From Eggerthellales bacterium (GTDB lineage Bacteria; Actinomycetota; Coriobacteriia; Coriobacteriales; Eggerthellaceae): DNA of 64,000 nucleotides. The translations under genes and the position numbers were made by a program. Location: positions 32,368-96,367 of the forward strand of contig JAQXVU010000012.1 in assembly GCA_029225085.1 (NCBI GenBank), written 5' to 3'. The notes beneath the pieces are model-generated. The model was given only the letters and a program-made list of their open reading frames with translations, was not told the DNA's origin and ran no database searches. Of the stretch, positions 1 through 7,689 are shown one piece after another; within the stretch, counting starts at the first letter, position 1, and every line of letters begins with the position of its first letter.

Positions 1-57
1 TCCCTGGGATTCGGCGGCCACAACGCCTCCGTCCTGCTGACCCGTTACGAAAGGTAA
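1..57 (+). CDS. fabF: 3-oxoacyl-ACP synthase II, C-terminal end (partial)
   Basis: The window opens inside a gene; the last 18 codons read SLGFGGHNASVLLTRYER and stop. The GFGGHNAS stretch is the conserved C-terminal motif of FabF-type beta-ketoacyl-ACP synthases, which condense malonyl-ACP with acyl-ACP in fatty acid elongation. The stop is followed after 3 bases by fabZ, which fits a fab operon. Only the tail is visible, so FabF versus FabB cannot be settled beyond the motif. Confidence 0.8.
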   Translation, partial: SLGFGGHNASVLLTRYER

Positions 58-60
58 GCC

Positions 61-492
61 ATGGCACGCACCCTGAACTCCAACGAAATTCAGAAGATCC
101 TCCCCCACCGCCACCCCTTCCTGCTGGTAGACCGCATCGACGACTACGAGCCCGGCATCAGCGCCACGGGCACCAAGTGCGTCACGGTGAACGAGCCCTT
201 CTTCGCCGGCCATTTCCCCGAAGAGCACGTCATGCCCGGCGTTCTCATTGTGGAAGCCCTGGCACAGGTGGGTGCCATCGCCCTGCTCTCCCTGCCCGAG
301 AACCAGGGGAAGCTGGCCTTCTTCGGCGGCATTCGCAAGTGCCGCTTCCGCAAGAAGGTCGTTCCTGGCGACGTTCTGAGCATGCAGTGCGATATCATCG
401 AGATGCGCGGTTCTGTGGGCATTGGAAAGGCTGTAGCCAAGGTAGACGGCAAGGTCGCCTGCCAGGCTGAGCTCACCTTCGCCGTAGGATAA
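61..492 (+). CDS. fabZ: 3-hydroxyacyl-ACP dehydratase FabZ
   Basis: A 143-residue protein of normal FabZ length. It dehydrates (3R)-hydroxyacyl-ACP to trans-2-enoyl-ACP in the cytoplasmic type II fatty acid synthase. The [10 protein letters not shown] block (residues 16-25) and the hot-dog helix with catalytic His51 in [11 protein letters not shown] and Glu65 in VEALAQ are present. The ATG follows the fabF stop by 3 bases, so it is probably the last gene of a fab operon. Regulation is not visible because the operon start lies outside the window. Confidence 0.95.
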   Translation: MARTLNSNEIQKILPHRHPFLLVDRIDDYEPGISATGTKCVTVNEPFFAGHFPEEHVMPGVLIVEALAQVGAIALLSLPENQGKLAFFGGIRKCRFRKKVVPGDVLSMQCDIIEMRGSVGIGKAVAKVDGKVACQAELTFAVG

Positions 493-634
493 GAAGCTGT
501 TAGCGCCGAAGCTGACCGCAAAGCGACAGCTTCGGCTTCCACCTAGCCCTCCGCACCGTGCGCAACACCACAGCGCAGCACCTGCGAAAGTGCAATGCCG
601 TGCTAGTTCACCAACGCATAGATACGGAGAGACC

Positions 635-1099
635 ATGACCGGTTCTGACGAGGCAGCCCTGGGAAAGGCAATGAGCGACCTCTTCATGAGGTTCAAGCTG
701 CATTACTACTGCCAGATCCTGAGGAACGTCGAGAACCGCAGCACAACTCTCTCTACCGATGAAAGCTACTTCGCTGAGGTGGTGTACTCCCTGGGTATGC
801 CAACTATCGGCGAGGTAGCTTCTTTTGTGCAGATCTCGCCCCAGAATGCCGCCTACAAGGTGAATCGCCTGGTAGAGAAGGGGTATATCACCAAGGAGAA
901 GGGTCCCAACGACAAGCGGGAGACCCGCCTGAAGGTCACTGAGCGCTTCATGAACTACTACAACATGGGCAACCGCTACATCTACGATGTGGCTGGCCAG
1001 ATGGAAGAGCGCTTCAGCCCCGAGGAGATTGAGCAGTTCGTGCACATGCTGAACGTCACCACCAGAGAGCTCCCTGACGAGACCCCAGCGGGCTCGTAG
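635..1099 (+). CDS. MarR-family transcriptional regulator
   Basis: A 154-residue winged-helix protein. A helix-turn-helix with wing covers about residues 54-97 (PTIGEVASFVQISPQNAAYK, then a KGYITKEKGPNDKRE wing), flanked by dimerisation helices, as in MarR repressors. The start at 635 is chosen because GGAGAG lies just upstream; a longer reading frame from 590 lacks a ribosome binding site. It sits alone between fabZ and the tRNA gene. The ligand is unknown; proximity to fab genes suggests a lipid-related signal, but that is only inference. Confidence 0.85.
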   Translation: MTGSDEAALGKAMSDLFMRFKLHYYCQILRNVENRSTTLSTDESYFAEVVYSLGMPTIGEVASFVQISPQNAAYKVNRLVEKGYITKEKGPNDKRETRLKVTERFMNYYNMGNRYIYDVAGQMEERFSPEEIEQFVHMLNVTTRELPDETPAGS

Positions 1100-1125
1100 C
1101 CTCGAACACCACCGCACGCTCGCAA

Positions 1126-1158
1126 ATAAAAAGCCGAGCACAGATGCGCGCTCGGCTT
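1126..1158 (-). terminator. Intrinsic terminator of tRNA-Arg
   Basis: Inverted repeat AAGCCGAGC / GCTCGGCTT. On the minus strand it is followed by TTTATTT, so it ends transcription of the tRNA gene at 1169-1245. It may also block read-through from the MarR gene. Confidence 0.75.
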
Positions 1159-1168
1159 CAGAATTCAA

Positions 1169-1245
1169 TGGTGCCCCAGATACGATTCGAACGTACGACA
1201 CCCGCTTTAGGAGAGCGGTGCTCTATCCCCTGAGCTACTGAGGCA
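1169..1245 (-). tRNA. tRNA-Arg (anticodon CCU)
   Basis: The reverse complement folds as a full cloverleaf: acceptor TGCCTCA pairs with TGGGGCA, D-arm AGCTC...GAGC, anticodon stem CCGCT/AGCGG around loop CTCCTAA (anticodon CCT, reading AGG), T-arm with loop TTCGAAT, and an encoded 3' CCA. A TAAAAT -10-like hexamer lies about 10 bases upstream (1255-1260), and an intrinsic terminator follows at 1126-1158. Confidence 0.95.
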
Positions 1246-1303
1246 TGTGAAGGTATTTTAGCATTACACCGCTAAAACGCCAGGGACAAGCAGGTTAGCC
1301 TTT

Positions 1304-1400
1304 AACTACTCACGCTCGCTGCAGTAATGCAAGTTCACTACTTAATCCTGCCGCAGCAATGCAAGCTCACTACTCACGCTCGCTGCAGCAATGCAAGCAC
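1304..1400. repeat. 32-bp tandem repeat (3 units) overlapping a gene 3' end
   Basis: Three ~32-bp units (about 1304-1336, 1337-1368, 1369-1400) share GCAGCAATGCAAGCTC and ACTACT. The third unit encodes the last codons and stop of the CAP-domain gene (LHCCSERE), so the array looks like tandem copying of that gene's 3' end. Confidence 0.75.
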
Positions 1401-2311
1401 AGGTATACGGTAATCCGATCATCGGACTCAACCTGCGAGAAGCCCATACCCACATACCGATAGTAGCGGCTCAGCAGGTTCTTCTGCTGATCGCTGTGGC
1501 TGGCCATAGTCTCGTACAGCGTTGCAGCAAGCTGGGCAAAGTCCTGATCCTGATAGCCGAAGGAAGAGTCGATGCTGGCCATGGCCACATTCTCTGCCGC
1601 ATAGATATCGCCAACGGCAAAGCCCTCCTCCTGCAGGGACTCAGACCAATCGTCCCCGTTGGGCCTGGTGTGAGACCAGGCATCAGGAAGCTCGGAGGCA
1701 CGCACCGAAGCAGTTGCCTGCAGAGCGCCAGAATCGCTCAGATCGTTGCGGCCAGAGTCGTTGCGCTTCTCGTTCACCAAAGCCAAAAGCTCATCGGCCA
1801 CCTGTTGCAACTCATCGTCGGAAAGCTCGCGAGCCTCAGGACCAGCCATAGGCGTCGCGTCGTCATTAATGGTCACTTCCTGGCTCGCCGGGGTCATCAC
1901 GACGTTCTGGGTCCCGCCCTCGGTCTGCAGCATGCCCACCGGCTCGGACATCGCCAGAAAGCCCACCACGCCTATTGCAAGGACCAGACAGCAAGCCGTC
2001 AGAATCGAGGCAAAGTTACGCTTCCGTGCCTTCCCGTGGCGCCCACGCGAACTCGAGGCGCTCGCGCTGTGCCTACCCCGTCCCGAGGAACCGGAAGCCC
2101 CGGCAACCCGCTCGGACATACGCTGAGCTTCCCCGACCATAGGGCGAGGGGCCGACTCTTGGGAACCGACGGGCAGGCGATCCTGTCCCAGTCCCTGGGA
2201 GCCACCGGGCAAGCGCTGCGGTTGGGAGCCGGCAGACAGACGACGCTGCCCCGACTGCTGAGAGCCGACGGGCAAGCGACGCTGTTGGTTGTTAACGGAA
2301 TGACGGCCCAT
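1370..2311 (-). CDS. Membrane-anchored CAP/SCP-domain protein
   Basis: About 313 residues. The N-terminal ~95 residues are low-complexity (Gly/Ser/Arg/Gln, repeated GSQ-R-LP motifs), then one membrane segment (ILTACCLVLAIGVVGFLAM), then a C-terminal CAP/SCP domain with the family pattern LALVNEKR...LQATASVRASEL...HTRPNGDDW and a GMGFSQ strand. This predicts an extracellular domain tethered by one helix with a cytoplasmic Arg-rich tail. The ATG at 2311 has AGG five bases upstream. It follows pyrE by 30 bp and is probably cotranscribed. The C-terminus ends inside a tandem repeat. Bacterial CAP proteins have diverse or unknown activities, so no function is assigned. Confidence 0.8.
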   Translation of the reverse strand: MGRHSVNNQQRRLPVGSQQSGQRRLSAGSQPQRLPGGSQGLGQDRLPVGSQESAPRPMVGEAQRMSERVAGASGSSGRGRHSASASSSRGRHGKARKRNFASILTACCLVLAIGVVGFLAMSEPVGMLQTEGGTQNVVMTPASQEVTINDDATPMAGPEARELSDDELQQVADELLALVNEKRNDSGRNDLSDSGALQATASVRASELPDAWSHTRPNGDDWSESLQEEGFAVGDIYAAENVAMASIDSSFGYQDQDFAQLAATLYETMASHSDQQKNLLSRYYRYVGMGFSQVESDDRITVYLCLHCCSERE

Positions 2312-2341
2312 AGTTACCTGCAAGAAGCTGCGAAAACAGCC

Positions 2342-3022
2342 CTACTCGGTTGCGCCGTAGAGCTTGTAGTACTCATCGATGGCGGCCTTGATGTCGTCGT
2401 CGATGACTACCTTGCCCTGACAGGGACGATTGTGCAGGTACTCGGTGACCTCAGCCATGTTCACGATGGCAGCGGTGGGGAAACCGTAGCGCTCGGAAAC
2501 CTCGTCGAGAGCGCACTTCTTGCCGCCCTTGCCCACTTCCATACGATTAAGCGAAACCATAAGGCCCTTGATCTCGATGTCGGCAGCGGCGGTGATGATG
2601 GGGTGGGTCTCCTCGATAGACTTGCCGGAGGTGGTTACGTCCTCGACCATGATCACGCGGTCGCCATCCTGCAGGTTGTAGCCCAGCAGGTTGCCGCCCT
2701 CGCCGTGATCCTTCACCTCTTTGCGGTTAGAGCAGTACTTCACTTCCTTGCCGTACAGCTCCTGGAAGGCCATGGCGGTGATAACGGACAGGGGGATGCC
2801 CTTGTAGGCAGGGCCGAAGACCACGTCGAAGTCGAGGCCGAAGTTGTCGTGGATGGCCTGAGCGTAGTACAGTCCCAGGCGATGCAGCTGGTCACCAGTG
2901 ACATAGGCGCCAGCGTTCATGAAGAAGGGGGACTTGCGTCCGGACTTCAGGGTGAACTCACCAAATTTCAAGACGTTGCTCTCAACCATGAACTCGATGA
3001 ATTCCTGCTTGTACTGTTCCAT
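2342..3022 (-). CDS. pyrE: Orotate phosphoribosyltransferase
   Basis: A 226-residue cytoplasmic enzyme joining orotate to PRPP to form OMP in pyrimidine synthesis. FTLKSGRKSPFFMNAG (about residues 22-37) and the PRPP-binding loop VIMVEDVTTSGKS are both present. Length fits the family. No other pyrimidine gene is nearby. The gene is divergent from the feo operon and shares its ~180-bp upstream region, where a DtxR-like site belongs more naturally to feo. Confidence 0.93.
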   Translation of the reverse strand: MEQYKQEFIEFMVESNVLKFGEFTLKSGRKSPFFMNAGAYVTGDQLHRLGLYYAQAIHDNFGLDFDVVFGPAYKGIPLSVITAMAFQELYGKEVKYCSNRKEVKDHGEGGNLLGYNLQDGDRVIMVEDVTTSGKSIEETHPIITAAADIEIKGLMVSLNRMEVGKGGKKCALDEVSERYGFPTAAIVNMAEVTEYLHNRPCQGKVVIDDDIKAAIDEYYKLYGATE

Positions 3023-3157
3023 GTGGGTCCCCCTTGGTGGTCTTTACATACGTGTATTCATGATACCGAGGTTTCCCCTCACCACGTACCTGCATCTTAA
3101 GAATCTGTGGAAGAATTAGCCCGAAAAACCCTGAAATCCCTTGCGCTTCTTCGTGAG

Positions 3158-3176
3158 TTAGTTTAGTTTAACTTAC
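3158..3176 (+). promoter_or_regulatory. Candidate DtxR/IdeR iron box upstream of feoA
   Basis: TTAGTTTAGTTTAACTTAC matches 14 of 19 positions of the DtxR/IdeR consensus TTAGGTTAGSCTAACCTAA (counted by eye). It lies about 60 bp upstream of the first feoA. A DtxR/MntR-like regulator is encoded at 7690. Binding is inferred. Confidence 0.6.
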
Positions 3177-3190
3177 CGAAATCGACGAAA

Positions 3191-3215
3191 GGGCGTCCCC
3201 TATGGGACGACGCCC
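3191..3215 (+). other. Hairpin in the feoA leader
   Basis: GGGCGTCCC, loop CTAT, then GGGACG-ACGCCC forms a strong GC stem with a small bulge. An ATG at 3202 lies inside the loop and is therefore an unlikely start; the better start follows at 3235. The hairpin could set leader stability or translation. No U-tract follows. Confidence 0.5.
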
Positions 3216-3234
3216 GAAAACGAAGGGAAAGCTC

Positions 3235-3444
3235 ATGGTCCTAGCCGACATCACGAAGAACGGCACCTACCACGTGCACCTGGTGAAAGCCGGTGGCGAG
3301 ATGGGTCGCCACCTGCAGGACATGGGCTTCCTCCCCGGCGAGCCCATTCAGGTCGTCGCCCATTTCGACGGGAACGTGGTGGTCAGCGTAAAGGGCTCCC
3401 GTGTTGCCCTCTCCGATGAGCTGGCCCGCGACATCATCGTCTGA
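3235..3444 (+). CDS. feoA: Ferrous iron transport protein A (first copy)
   Basis: A 69-residue SH3-like FeoA protein (VKAGGEMGRHLQDMGFLPGEPIQVVAHF ... GSRVALSDELARDIIV; the first part quoted in pieces is continuous). FeoA is a small cytoplasmic partner of the FeoB GTPase permease. The start at 3235 is preferred over 3202 because GGGAAAG sits 6 bases upstream, in the same context as the feoB start, and because the upstream ATG lies in a hairpin loop. First gene of the feo cluster, behind a DtxR-like box. Confidence 0.85.
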   Translation: MVLADITKNGTYHVHLVKAGGEMGRHLQDMGFLPGEPIQVVAHFDGNVVVSVKGSRVALSDELARDIIV

Positions 3445-3589
3445 ACATAGCCAACCCCTGCGCTCGGCCACTGCTCCCTCTCTGTTATCTCCTCCTTGTA
3501 GTGGCCGGGCGCCCCACCCTATGAACCCTGCCGGCATCTGCCGGCTCTCTCCTCGTGTCCGCATGCAACAACAAGGAAAGGAGGCGCAC

Positions 3590-3811
3590 GTGAAGACCCT
3601 GCGCGACGTAAAGAGCGGCGAAACCGTTACCGTGGTGAAGCTGCACGGCGAAGGCGGCATCAAGCGCCGCATCATGGACATGGGCATCACCAAGGGATGC
3701 ACCGTGTTCGTGCGCAAGGTGGCACCCTTTGGCGATCCGGTGGAAGTAACCCTGCGAGGCTACGAACTCACTCTGCGCAAAGAGGATGCCCAGATGATCG
3801 AAGTTCAGTAG
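3590..3811 (+). CDS. feoA: Ferrous iron transport protein A (second copy)
   Basis: A 73-residue second FeoA domain protein with the family pattern IKRRIMDMGITKGCTVFVRK, then PVEVTLRGYELTLRKEDA. The GTG at 3590 is chosen because AAAGGAGG lies 6-7 bases upstream; no ATG in frame has such a site. It is diverged from the first FeoA, and an intrinsic terminator follows immediately, separating it from feoB. Two FeoA proteins ahead of one FeoB is known in anaerobes; whether they act as a heteromer is inference. Confidence 0.85.
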   Translation: MKTLRDVKSGETVTVVKLHGEGGIKRRIMDMGITKGCTVFVRKVAPFGDPVEVTLRGYELTLRKEDAQMIEVQ

Positions 3812-3816
3812 GAGCA

Positions 3817-3839
3817 CCCGTCCCAGGACGGGATTTTTT
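3817..3839 (+). terminator. Intrinsic terminator between feoA2 and feoB
   Basis: CCCGTCC-CA-GGACGGG followed by A and six T. It ends or attenuates the feoA-feoA transcript, so feoB probably also has its own promoter. Confidence 0.85.
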
Positions 3840-3849
3840 ACCCCTAGCG

Positions 3850-3865
3850 GTTAGTCTTAACTAAC
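3850..3865 (+). promoter_or_regulatory. Second candidate DtxR-type operator, upstream of feoB
   Basis: GTTAGTCTTAACTAAC is a perfect inverted repeat (GTTAGT / ACTAAC around CTTA) and keeps the TTAG...CTAAC elements of DtxR boxes, with about 11 of 19 consensus matches. It lies just behind the feoA2 terminator and ~137 bp upstream of feoB, consistent with separate iron control of feoB. Confidence 0.5.
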
Positions 3866-3873
3866 TTCCAAAT

Positions 3874-3941
3874 GAACCCGCAAGGATTCAACCGAAGCCC
3901 CACGCACGAACCTGCAAGGCCTCAGCCGAAGCCCCACGCAC
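3874..3941. repeat. 34-bp tandem repeat (2 units) in the feoB leader
   Basis: Units 3874-3907 and 3908-3941 share CCGAAGCCCCACGCAC and GCAAGG. They fall between the second iron box and the feoB start, so they are probably in the 5' leader. Confidence 0.75.
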
Positions 3942-4001
3942 AAACCCCTCGCAGAAGTCCCGACAGCGGGCTTCCACACGAAAACACGGAAAGGAAAGCT
4001 C

Positions 4002-6389
4002 ATGAGAGTTGCGCTGGCTGGAAACCCCAACAGCGGGAAGACCACCCTCTTCAACCAGCTCACCGGATCAAACCAACACGTTGGCAACTTCCCCGGTGTG
4101 ACCGTCGAGAAGAAGGTCGGCACCCTGAAAAGCGACAAGTCCGTCGAGGTCGTCGACCTGCCCGGCATCTATTCCCTGTCCCCCTACAGCCTCGAGGAAG
4201 TGGTGGCCCGAAACTACCTGGCCCAGGAGCACCCCAACGTGATCCTGAACATCGTCGACGGCACCAACCTCGAGCGCAACCTGTACCTGACCACGCAACT
4301 CGCTGAGCTGGGCATTCCTATGCTGGTGGCCGTGAACATGGCCGACATCCTGACAAAGCAGGGCGAGACCATCAACGCCGCAGCCCTCGAATCGGCCCTC
4401 GGCGTCACCGTGGTGCAGATCTCCGCGCTGAAGGGCGAGGGCCTCACTGACCTCATCGCCGCTCTGCCCCAGGTTGCAGCAGGCGCCAGCCCCAGGCCCC
4501 TGTGCTTCACCCCCGACATCGAGCCCCAAGTTGCCGAGGTAACCGCCAAGCTCCCCGCCTCCGTAGATGAGCACCTCCGTCGCTTCTACGCGGTGAAGCT
4601 TCTCGAAGGCGACCAGCGCATCGGCGAGGACGTCGAGGGCCTTCCCGATGTCACCGCCAACAAGGAGGCCATCGAGGCAGCCTGCGACGACACCTCCGAG
4701 TCCGCCATCATCAACGAGCGCTACAACTACCTCACCCGCATCATGCCCTCCATCACCAGCAAGGACAGCACCAAGGTGAAGGAGAGCATCTCCGACAGAA
4801 TCGACCGCATCGTCACCAACCGCATCCTGGCCCTGCCCATCTTTATCGTCACCATGATGTTGGTGTACTTCGTCTCCGTGTCCTCGGTGGGTGCCGTGGC
4901 CACAGACTGGGCGAACGACGGCGTCTTCGGCGATGGCTGGTACCTCGACGCCTCCCCCATCGTGGGTCTTGACGGTGCCCAGGCAGACTTCGACGAGGCC
5001 CAGGGTGCCTACGATGACGCCGTTGCGGCTCTCGGCGCAGGCATCGGCGGTTCCTATGAAGCCTACGACGATGAGACCGGCGAGAATTCAGTGGTGGAAG
5101 TAGACCAAGCCCTCTACGACGAATCAGTAGCCGTCGTGGCAGCCTATGGTGAGACTTCTGACTCCTATGGCGAGGCAGGTCCCGATCCCGCCGACTTCGG
5201 CATCTGGGTTCCCGGCATTCCTCCTCTGCTAGATGCTCTACTGCTGGAAGACGGCGCCAACCTTGACCCTGATGGCTGGCTCTATGGCCTGATCATGGAC
5301 GGCATCGTTGCCGGCGTCGGCGCAATGCTGGGCTTCCTTCCCCAGATGTTCATCCTCTTCCTCATGCTGGCCTTCCTGGAGCTCTGCGGCTACACCTCTC
5401 GCGTGGCCTTCATCCTCGACCGCATCTTCCGCCGCTTCGGCCTGTCCGGTAAGTCCTTCATCCCCATGCTCATCAGCTCCGGTTGCGGCGTTCCCGGCGT
5501 CATGGCATCCCGCACCATCGATAACGAGCACGATCGCCGCATGACCGTCATGACCACCACCTTCATCCCCTGCGGCGCAAAGCTCCCCTTCATCGCCCTG
5601 ATCGCCTCCGCCATCTTCGGCGGCGTCTGGTGGGTGGCTCCCTCCGCCTACTTCCTGGGCATCGCCGCCGTGCTCATCAGCGGCATCATCCTAAAGAAGA
5701 CCCGCTTCTTCGCTGGCGATACCACCCCCTTCGTCATGGAACTCCCCGCCTACCATCTGCCCAGCGTCGGAAGCATCCTACGTTCTGCCGGTGAACGCTG
5801 CTTGGCCTTCGCCAAGAAAGCCGTCACCGTCCTGCTACTGGCCGCCATCCTCATCTGGTTCCTCTCTACCTATGGCATTGGCGCATCTGGCCTGGTAGCC
5901 GTAGAGAATTCCGATGAGTCCCTGCTGGCCGCCCTCGGTGGCGCCATCGCCTGGCTCTTCGCCCCGCTGGGTTGGGGAACCTGGGAGGCAACGGCAGCTT
6001 CTATCTCCGGCCTCATGGCCAAGGAGCAGATCGTCTCTACTATGGCCATTCTGTACGACTCCCCCGACGGCTGGTTCTCAGCTGTTCAGGGCGCCTTCGG
6101 CCTGGCAGCCGGCTATTCCTTCCTGGCCTTTAACCTGCTGTGCGTCCCCTGCTTCGCCGCCATGTCCGCCATCTGGCGCGAGATGGGCTCTGTGAAATGG
6201 GCCGCTGCAGCCTGGGGCTACGAGTGCCTGACCGCTTGGATGGTTGCCCTGTGGGTCTACCAGCTGGTGGGCTTGGCTCTTGGCGAATGCGTCTTCGGCC
6301 TCTGGACAATCGTGGCCATCGCCTCCCTGGGCGCCGTCATCTATCTGCTGGTGCGCCCCAACAAGCACAAACAAGCTGCAAGCAGGTAG
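4002..6389 (+). CDS. feoB: Ferrous iron transporter FeoB
   Basis: A 795-residue inner-membrane Fe(II) transporter. The N-terminal GTPase domain has G1 GNPNSGKT (7-14), G3 DLPG (52-55) and G4 NMAD (112-115); a helical linker follows, then the permease with Gate motifs around SSGCGVPGVMASR and FIPCGAKLPF. An acidic, Tyr/Asp-rich insert of roughly 100 residues (DGAQADFDEAQGAYDDAV onward) lies after the first membrane segment, predicted outside. GGAAAGGAAAG precedes the ATG. It stands between feoA2 and a Cys-rich FeoB-associated protein. Its C-terminal NKHKQAASR is encoded at the edge of a repeat region. Confidence 0.95.
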   Translation: MRVALAGNPNSGKTTLFNQLTGSNQHVGNFPGVTVEKKVGTLKSDKSVEVVDLPGIYSLSPYSLEEVVARNYLAQEHPNVILNIVDGTNLERNLYLTTQLAELGIPMLVAVNMADILTKQGETINAAALESALGVTVVQISALKGEGLTDLIAALPQVAAGASPRPLCFTPDIEPQVAEVTAKLPASVDEHLRRFYAVKLLEGDQRIGEDVEGLPDVTANKEAIEAACDDTSESAIINERYNYLTRIMPSITSKDSTKVKESISDRIDRIVTNRILALPIFIVTMMLVYFVSVSSVGAVATDWANDGVFGDGWYLDASPIVGLDGAQADFDEAQGAYDDAVAALGAGIGGSYEAYDDETGENSVVEVDQALYDESVAVVAAYGETSDSYGEAGPDPADFGIWVPGIPPLLDALLLEDGANLDPDGWLYGLIMDGIVAGVGAMLGFLPQMFILFLMLAFLELCGYTSRVAFILDRIFRRFGLSGKSFIPMLISSGCGVPGVMASRTIDNEHDRRMTVMTTTFIPCGAKLPFIALIASAIFGGVWWVAPSAYFLGIAAVLISGIILKKTRFFAGDTTPFVMELPAYHLPSVGSILRSAGERCLAFAKKAVTVLLLAAILIWFLSTYGIGASGLVAVENSDESLLAALGGAIAWLFAPLGWGTWEATAASISGLMAKEQIVSTMAILYDSPDGWFSAVQGAFGLAAGYSFLAFNLLCVPCFAAMSAIWREMGSVKWAAAAWGYECLTAWMVALWVYQLVGLALGECVFGLWTIVAIASLGAVIYLLVRPNKHKQAASR

Positions 6390-6390
6390 A

Positions 6391-6494
6391 CGTTGGCACG
6401 CCTCGGCGAGCCACAAGCGGATACATGCTGGTTGCGTCCCAAGCGGGCGCAACCAAACCGCAAACAAGCAAACGTTGGCGCGCCTCGGCGAGCC
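6391..6494. repeat. Direct repeat between feoB and the Cys-rich gene
   Basis: Two 22-bp copies beginning CGTTGGC and ending CGCCTCGGCGAGCC at 6391-6412 and 6473-6494, 82 bp apart, with smaller ACAAGC repeats around them, starting within the feoB 3' end. Confidence 0.65.
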
Positions 6495-6549
6495 CGAACA
6501 AGCCGCAAGCAAGCAAACCGTTCTATACTCAGATACGGAAGGAGCTTCT

Positions 6550-6990
6550 ATGAATCTGGGATCCTACATAGTCCTGGCAATTCTGCTGGTCATCGTGGGA
6601 CTGGCCATCTATAGCATGGTGAAGACCAAGCGCGCAGGCAAGAGCATCAGCTGCGGCGACTGCAGCTGCAGCGGCTCCTGCGATGGAAGCTCCTGCCCCA
6701 GCGCAAAGCTAGCAGTAGACCTAGCCAAGAGCATGCAGGAAAGCGTCAACGCTTGCGGTACTTCCAGCGCTTCCAACACTTCCAACGCTTCCAGCTCCGC
6801 CAACTCCGCCAGCGCTTCCAACGCTGCGAAGCCTGTTGAATCTTGCAGCGATTCCACATCTTCGGGCACTTCCGATTCTTCCACATCTTCGGGCACTTCC
6901 AGTTCTTCCACATCTCCTGATGTCGTAAGCGCCATTGATGCCTCGGTAGCTCACGGGGATTCAAAGGATTCCCGCTCCCCAGGCCGCTAA
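6550..6990 (+). CDS. FeoB-associated Cys-rich membrane protein
   Basis: 146 residues: one N-terminal membrane helix (about residues 5-23), then a cytoplasmic cluster CGDCSCSGSCDGSSC (about 36-50) typical of the FeoB-associated Cys-rich membrane protein family, then ~95 residues of Ser/Thr/Asn/Ala low complexity with repeated STSSGTS units. The family is usually only 45-70 residues, so the tail is unusual. GGAG lies 6 bases before the ATG. Context 3' of feoB suggests an accessory role in Fe(II) uptake, perhaps metal handling by the cysteines; this is inferred. Confidence 0.8.
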   Translation: MNLGSYIVLAILLVIVGLAIYSMVKTKRAGKSISCGDCSCSGSCDGSSCPSAKLAVDLAKSMQESVNACGTSSASNTSNASSSANSASASNAAKPVESCSDSTSSGTSDSSTSSGTSSSSTSPDVVSAIDASVAHGDSKDSRSPGR

Positions 6991-7030
6991 GCTCCTTCCA
7001 CACGGTAGAATAGCTCCCGCAAACCTTAAG

Positions 7031-7060
7031 CGCCGGTGCCCTTCAGGTGCCGGCGTTCTT
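7031..7060 (+). terminator. Hairpin between the feo cluster and rnhA
   Basis: CGCCGGTGCC-CTTCA-GGTGCCGGCG, a 10-bp stem followed by TTCTTCT. It is probably a weak terminator of the feo cluster, but it lies directly before the rnhA ribosome binding site and could instead be in the rnhA leader. Confidence 0.5.
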
Positions 7061-7076
7061 CTATGAAAGGATGGTC

Positions 7077-7571
7077 ATGGCCCAGCTTCAGATCTACTGC
7101 GACGGCGGCTGCCGCGGCAACCAGGCAGATACCAACATCGGCGGATGGGGCGCCTACCTGGTCTTCGGCTCCGTCACCAAGAAGCTCTACGGCGGCGAGG
7201 CCAACACCACCAACAACAAGATGGAGCTCACCGGCGCCATCGAGGGCCTGCGGGCCATCAAGAACAAGAACGTCCCCACTGAGGTCCTGGTAGACAGCGC
7301 CTATGTACTGAACGGCATCACCAGCTGGATTCACGGCTGGATGAAAAAGGGCTGGGTGAACTCCAAGAAGGAGCCTGTAGCCAACAAGGAGCTGTGGCAG
7401 GAGCTCTACGCCGAGAAGCAGAAGTTCGCCGATATCACCTTCACCAAGGTGAAGGGCCACAGCACCAACGAGGGCAACAACATGGCGGACTTCCTGGCCA
7501 ATCACGCCATGGACGAAGTGGAAGCCGGCGTCCTTTCCAATGCGCGACAGGTGTGCATCCTGAAGGACTAG
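7077..7571 (+). CDS. rnhA: Ribonuclease HI
   Basis: A 164-residue RNase HI, which cuts RNA in RNA-DNA hybrids. The DEDD active site is visible: Asp9 (IYCDGG), Glu50 (KMELTGAIEG), Asp73 (VLVDSAYV), Asp138 (NNMADFL), with the mobile catalytic His in KGHST (128). The start at 7077 has AAAGG 6 bases upstream; ATG at 7071 is too close to it. The C-terminal ~20 residues extend past the usual fold. It stands alone between the feo cluster and the metal regulator. Confidence 0.93.
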   Translation: MAQLQIYCDGGCRGNQADTNIGGWGAYLVFGSVTKKLYGGEANTTNNKMELTGAIEGLRAIKNKNVPTEVLVDSAYVLNGITSWIHGWMKKGWVNSKKEPVANKELWQELYAEKQKFADITFTKVKGHSTNEGNNMADFLANHAMDEVEAGVLSNARQVCILKD

Positions 7572-7689
7572 CCTCGTGCTACCATGAGAGGCGCCCGCTG
7601 CAGACAGCAAGCGATCGAGCAGCGAGAGGCGTCACCCGCGAGCAAAACGCCGTCCGCACTAAGAGGCGCATCTCACAGAAAGGCCCGTC

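Noticed and set aside
3202..3234. Upstream ATG for the first feoA
   Set aside because: It lies in a hairpin loop without a ribosome site; the ATG at 3235 has one and matches FeoA length.
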